Below, piece after piece: positions 7,158 through 10,685 of a DNA stretch of 10,685 nucleotides. Both the position numbers and the translations under genes were made by a program. The stretch is taken from contig WJIV01000018.1 of NCBI GenBank assembly GCA_014730055.1, positions 1-10,685 of the forward strand, in the 5' to 3' direction. The notes below the pieces were generated by a model, which saw only the letters and a program-made list of their open reading frames with translations, ran no database searches and had not been told where the DNA came from. The stretch's first letter is position 1. Every line of letters begins with the position of its first letter. Origin of the DNA: Candidatus Bathyarchaeota archaeon (GTDB lineage: Archaea; Thermoproteota; Bathyarchaeia; TCS64).

Positions 7158-7180
7158 GAGGACTAAAATCTTTTTACAAC
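7158..7180 (+). promoter_or_regulatory. BRE/TATA-like promoter of the large GT-C gene
   Basis: The purine-rich GGAGGA (7158-7163) is followed by CTAAAATCTTTTTACAAC, centred about 33 bases before ATG 7206. It resembles an archaeal BRE plus TATA box. An 8-bp perfect palindrome, GGTATACC (7191-7198), falls at the expected transcription start and could be an operator, but that is speculative. Confidence 0.45.
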
Positions 7181-7205
7181 CAAGTGGACCGGTATACCTT
7201 AATCG

Positions 7206-9710
7206 ATGCCTATGAGGGTAAACCTGAGACAGTTTAAAACCAGTGTATTATTGGTAATCGTAATCTTATCAGGTTTATCCATTGCCCTCAGGGGAAGAGT
7301 ACCAGGTAGAACATACTACAGTCAGAGCTTCCCGCCAAACCAACTGGAGGTTCAGAGATACAAGTATGATGTAGAATGCGAAGATGGGTTAGCTGGGGAT
7401 ATTTGTCTAAGGGATAAGGAATGGGAGATAGAAGGACAGGCAGAATTATATAATGACAAGAATACGGTTGTTTTCGATTCTCGTAAGGGTTCTAAGGTTA
7501 GGGCCTCGATTGAACTTGATGCGGACCCAGAGTTGTCCCCCATTTTCTTCATAAGATACAGTACCCCTGTTGGAGTTAACTACACCCTCAGCTTGACTGT
7601 ATTGGCCCTTGATGAAAGTGAGGACCAGCTTATACTTAAGGAGGCGTCTATCGATGACTATGAGAGGGGCTCTGGCTGGGACTATCTCTTTTTCGATCTC
7701 AAGGATATGGGAAGACAAGCGGGTTACAGTATAGTCCGTATAGCCTCCTTTATTCTTGATTATGAGACCATCGACGAACCATCGGCTTCTTTAATGATCT
7801 CTGAAATCGGCTTCTTGGGAAGCGGGTTAAAGACGGTGGGAGATGGAGAAGATAAAGATTTCGACTCCGCCATCATAAAGCTTCCAGCTGACTCACTCGA
7901 AGGGATAAGGTGGATGACCGTTAACTATTGGCTTGAATCCGTGGATGCTATACCCTACTCAATAGTGGTCAAGACAGAGGACGGTTACCTCAGGTGCCCT
8001 CATTTCGTCTCCCATGATGAGAGCTACCTGGATGTTACTAGACTCGATTACACGACCCATAAGCCAAATATCCCTGAGCTCGGGTTATTTCCAGGTGAGT
8101 ATAACTCAGTTATTCTGATGAAAAATAACCTGTACGGTAAGGGGTTCCATAATATCAAGGTAGATGCAGTTGAGCTCCTATTTCTTACCCAGAGTGGCAG
8201 GATGATTGAGAAAAGCGAGGCGTTCACGGACTCCTTTATAGTCCTCTTACATGGCCTAACATTCTTCATACCCCTTGCTCTATTAGTCATATATTACTTG
8301 GAGATTAGGGGTTTTGTACATCTTGGACTGAGTGAAAGAAATGGTTTACCCCTTCTCATCTATGGAACATTAGTTAGGTTACTCCTGGCGCCTCTGACCG
8401 GTCATAGCTATGATATGGAGGTCTGGGCACAAGTATGTAGGATATATTATGAGTCAGGTAGTTTCAGGTATGTACTGGGCCCCCAGTCAATAGTACTTCC
8501 AATCCTGATTATCTTTTACTCCCCTTATGCTCTATTGAGAGCCATTGGGTTCACTGACGCATTCTTCCTTGGTAAGGTTACAGGAATCATAGAATCCCTA
8601 TTCATCAAGACCCCTTTCATACTCGCTGACTTGGCGGTTTACTTTATCCTGGCTAGGATACTCAGGGGGGAGACATCTGATTCTAGGCGATGGTTTTACT
8701 CTATGGTCTATTTCCTTAACCCTCTAGCCATATTCTTGTCCGGTGTCTGGGGCATGTTCGACGCCGTCGCACTCGCCTTCTTCCTAACCGGGTTAATGTT
8801 CTATTTAGAGGACAAGCCCGTGGCCTCAAGTTTCTCTTACGCTCTCTCCGGGCTTACCAAGGTATACGGGTTCATGGGCTTACTCACAGTATTCACCCGC
8901 CTTCTCAGATGGGAAAAATGGAGAGAGAAAATCATATTACTGCTATCCATCTCCGGCTCTTTAGCGTTAATCTCATACCTATTCATGAATAAGACCAGGG
9001 AGTTCACATGGTTCGTCGTGGACTTCCTAAGGAACAGGTTCGGGATGGGGACTGAAACCCCCTATATAGGGTCTCATAGCCTCTTGAGCTACCTTTCAAT
9101 GCAGGGAGTAAGTCTGGATGCTAGGCTGCTTAATATATCTCTCGTGGTCCTTGTCGGGGTATTATCCGTCTACTTCCTCATCAAGTGGATTAAGACCGGG
9201 CCAGAGCCGGAGTCCATATTACTTTACTATATTCTGGCATTCACTGCCTTCTATCAGCTATTCTACAGGGTTTACGAGCACTATTACCTCTGGATTCTAC
9301 CCGTTCTAATAATTTACGCGGTATACCGGAGAGACGGTTTCTATATCCTTGTCTCAATATTCGTCTCGTCTTTAGCGTATCCCTCTTACTATCTCGGCCT
9401 CTTCGTGGTTGACACTTGGAAGACCTGGTTCAGGGTCAACTACATGGTAGATGGATTTCTGCTGTTCTCAAATATTTCCGTATCCCTCATCTTTCTGCTA
9501 CTTTATATCTTGTGGGGTGATAAGCTCAGCATACTTGATAGACCTCTAGCGAGATACAGTTTATTCTTCAACGTACAGTGGTACGCCTATACTGTCCTTC
9601 ACTACTTCATCTACGAGAGGATAATCTTGGGGTTGGTATGGATTCCAGCATCAGCCATATTAGGGTTATTCTACTGGAGGTTAAGAATAATGGATTTACA
9701 AAATGTTTAA
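7206..9710 (+). CDS. GT-C family glycosyltransferase with large N-terminal extracytoplasmic domain
   Basis: This 834-residue protein has an N-terminal membrane segment (about 13-29). An outer region of some 310 residues (35-345) follows and looks beta-rich; segments such as WDYLFFDLKDMG (158-169) and SLMISEIGFLG (195-205) recall carbohydrate-binding jelly-roll folds, perhaps two in tandem. The C-terminal 490 residues carry roughly a dozen membrane helices with GT-C hallmarks. These are an acidic first-loop motif GHSYDMEVW (399-407), FLNPLAIFLSGVWGMFDAVA (503-522) and YRVYEHYYLWILPVL (688-702), as in ALG6/ALG8-like and mannosyltransferase-like enzymes. Such proteins transfer sugars from dolichyl- or polyprenyl-phosphate donors on the outer face of the membrane. 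The sugar and acceptor are unknown; the added domain may bind the growing glycan or its protein target. ATG 7206 is used; ATG 7212 is an equally possible start two residues in. The GT2 gene begins 64 bases downstream and is likely in the same transcript. Confidence 0.85.
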   Translation: MPMRVNLRQFKTSVLLVIVILSGLSIALRGRVPGRTYYSQSFPPNQLEVQRYKYDVECEDGLAGDICLRDKEWEIEGQAELYNDKNTVVFDSRKGSKVRASIELDADPELSPIFFIRYSTPVGVNYTLSLTVLALDESEDQLILKEASIDDYERGSGWDYLFFDLKDMGRQAGYSIVRIASFILDYETIDEPSASLMISEIGFLGSGLKTVGDGEDKDFDSAIIKLPADSLEGIRWMTVNYWLESVDAIPYSIVVKTEDGYLRCPHFVSHDESYLDVTRLDYTTHKPNIPELGLFPGEYNSVILMKNNLYGKGFHNIKVDAVELLFLTQSGRMIEKSEAFTDSFIVLLHGLTFFIPLALLVIYYLEIRGFVHLGLSERNGLPLLIYGTLVRLLLAPLTGHSYDMEVWAQVCRIYYESGSFRYVLGPQSIVLPILIIFYSPYALLRAIGFTDAFFLGKVTGIIESLFIKTPFILADLAVYFILARILRGETSDSRRWFYSMVYFLNPLAIFLSGVWGMFDAVALAFFLTGLMFYLEDKPVASSFSYALSGLTKVYGFMGLLTVFTRLLRWEKWREKIILLLSISGSLALISYLFMNKTREFTWFVVDFLRNRFGMGTETPYIGSHSLLSYLSMQGVSLDARLLNISLVVLVGVLSVYFLIKWIKTGPEPESILLYYILAFTAFYQLFYRVYEHYYLWILPVLIIYAVYRRDGFYILVSIFVSSLAYPSYYLGLFVVDTWKTWFRVNYMVDGFLLFSNISVSLIFLLLYILWGDKLSILDRPLARYSLFFNVQWYAYTVLHYFIYERIILGLVWIPASAILGLFYWRLRIMDLQNV

Positions 9711-9774
9711 TCATCAGAGATCATAGTTGAGATGACTTCACAAAGGGCACTACCGAGAATGGAAGTAAGATAAA

Positions 9775-10566
9775 ATGGATCCCCTCGTTTCTGTCATTAT
9801 ACCCGTAAAAAAATACCATCTCCTACTGGAGAGGTGCCTAAGCAGCATCCGCTCCTCCGGGTACAGGCCCCTGGAGATACTGGTAATAGCCAGAAATAGC
9901 AGTGATGTTCTCAGAGAGACTGCAGATATCTACGGGGCAAGGCTAATACAGGCCCCCGTAGGGAGATCCACCGCCAAGAACATCGGCGTATCTGAATCTA
10001 GAGGAATATACGTGCTATTCATGGATCATGACCATGAGATAGCTTGGGGCACAATAAAGAGCTGTGTATCAAAGTGTCTTGAGGGCTACGAGGCGGTAAA
10101 GATCCCTGAAGAGTTCGTGGGCTGGGGATTCTGGGGCAGGAGTTCGGCCACTTGGAAGAACACCATGGCCCAGGCGTGGGGAGAGGAAGGAGGGATCCCC
10201 CGTTTTTATCTTAAAAAAAAGCTGACAGCCAGATTCAGGGAGGATGCCATATGGTGGGAGGACCAGGAGCATTATAACCGTCTATCCGATGAAGGCATCC
10301 AGGTTGATTGGTCGGAGGGAAGCCTCATACACCACGAGTCAGGGGACCTACGAGGTATCATCTCCTCATACATGGTTTATGGCAGATCAACGAAAAGAAT
10401 CGAGCAAAAAGAGCTCCTTTACAATGAGAAAGCACTTCTCACACTTAAAACACTCAAGACTTTATTCAAGAGGGAACCAATATCCCTACCCTTATTCCTT
10501 GGAACTATAACAATTACCTTCATCAAGGGCATCTCATTCCTCCTAGGAGCCCTAAGAGACAAATAA
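9775..10566 (+). CDS. family 2 (GT-A fold) glycosyltransferase
   Basis: This 263-residue protein opens with the GT2 nucleotide-binding strand VSVIIPVKKYHLLLERCLSSI (5-25). It has the conserved GRSTAKNIGVSESRGIYVLFMDHDHEI segment (63-89), in which D84-H-D86 is the metal-binding DxD. Later come WWEDQEHYNRLSDEGIQV (160-177), where the ED pair is the usual catalytic-base region, and HHESGD (186-191). It transfers a sugar from a nucleotide sugar on the cytoplasmic side. A hydrophobic segment near the C-terminus (about 236-258) probably attaches it to the membrane, which would suit making or extending a lipid-linked sugar used by the upstream GT-C enzyme. Donor and acceptor cannot be told from sequence. 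The start ATG 9775 has a weak GGAAG nine bases upstream. A 13-codon ORF (9732-9773) ends one base before it. Single membrane attachment and length are ordinary for archaeal GT2 proteins. Confidence 0.9.
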   Translation: MDPLVSVIIPVKKYHLLLERCLSSIRSSGYRPLEILVIARNSSDVLRETADIYGARLIQAPVGRSTAKNIGVSESRGIYVLFMDHDHEIAWGTIKSCVSKCLEGYEAVKIPEEFVGWGFWGRSSATWKNTMAQAWGEEGGIPRFYLKKKLTARFREDAIWWEDQEHYNRLSDEGIQVDWSEGSLIHHESGDLRGIISSYMVYGRSTKRIEQKELLYNEKALLTLKTLKTLFKREPISLPLFLGTITITFIKGISFLLGALRDK

Positions 10567-10685
10567 ATGTACTAACCATCATCACTTGAATATCATTGGA
10601 ACAGACAGTCCACTTTTTAGGCAAACCGTATTTTCTGGGTATTCTATAAACTAAATAATTGCCATGAAGGAGGGCCCGTTGGAAA
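10567..10685 (+). other. 3' flank of the GT2 gene with possible start of a next gene
   Basis: This flank holds a T5 run (10614-10618), a weak terminator candidate, then an AT-rich TATA-like ATTCTATAAACTAAATA (10641-10657). ATG 10664 opens MKEGPLE to the window edge, and GGAGG at 10669-10673 could alternatively serve a TTG at 10680. Either could be the start of a plus-strand gene, but too little sequence is present to tell. Confidence 0.25.

Noticed and set aside
696..9329. Three copies of GGTATACCGG (696-705, 9320-9329, and reverse complement at 7189-7198) considered as a scattered recognition motif.
   Set aside because: A triple 10-mer somewhere in a window of this size is expected roughly once by chance, and two copies lie inside coding sequence.

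Overview
The window looks archaeal, most likely a thermophilic or moderately thermophilic member of the TACK group (Bathyarchaeia, Nitrososphaeria or Korarchaeia type). The evidence is an ArnR1-like archaeal winged-helix regulator, TATA-like boxes about 27-34 bases upstream of start codons (leaderless or very short-leader genes), oligo-T termination signals, heavy use of AGG/AGA and ATA codons, polyprenyl-phosphate-type GT-C membrane proteins, and a small protein ending in a VGGEILP-type archaeal surface-anchor sequence. No 16S rRNA or other decisive marker is present, so the lineage is an inference.

Layout. At 20-283 (+) is a small winged-helix regulator. It converges on a secreted multidomain protein at 403-1883 (-), which is split by a -1 frameshift at a four-base G run (1500-1503) and reads as one 493-residue protein once joined. 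Upstream lies a PhzF-family isomerase/epimerase-like enzyme (2070-2978, -). It diverges from a secreted DUF3131-type protein with an S-layer-like tail (3113-4921, +). That gene converges on a polytopic GT-C-like membrane protein (5006-6652, -), which in turn diverges from a 78-residue secreted and anchored micro-protein (6782-7018, +). Next come an 834-residue GT-C glycosyltransferase with a large N-terminal extracytoplasmic domain (7206-9710, +) and a family 2 glycosyltransferase (9775-10566, +), probably co-transcribed. The last 119 bases contain no complete gene and possibly the first codons of the next one.

How the genes fit together. Apart from the regulator and the PhzF enzyme, every gene concerns the cell surface. 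Two GT-C proteins would use lipid-phosphate sugars on the outer face of the membrane. The GT2 would build or load sugar donors on the inner face. The DUF3131 protein and the frameshifted protein are exported surface proteins, the latter with nine N-glycosylation sequons, and the 78-residue protein carries its own export and anchoring signals. I read this as a cell-envelope or surface-glycan locus; the biochemical links between the genes are inference. No RNA genes, CRISPR arrays, transposons or phage genes were seen. No stretch without a gene exceeds about 190 bases.
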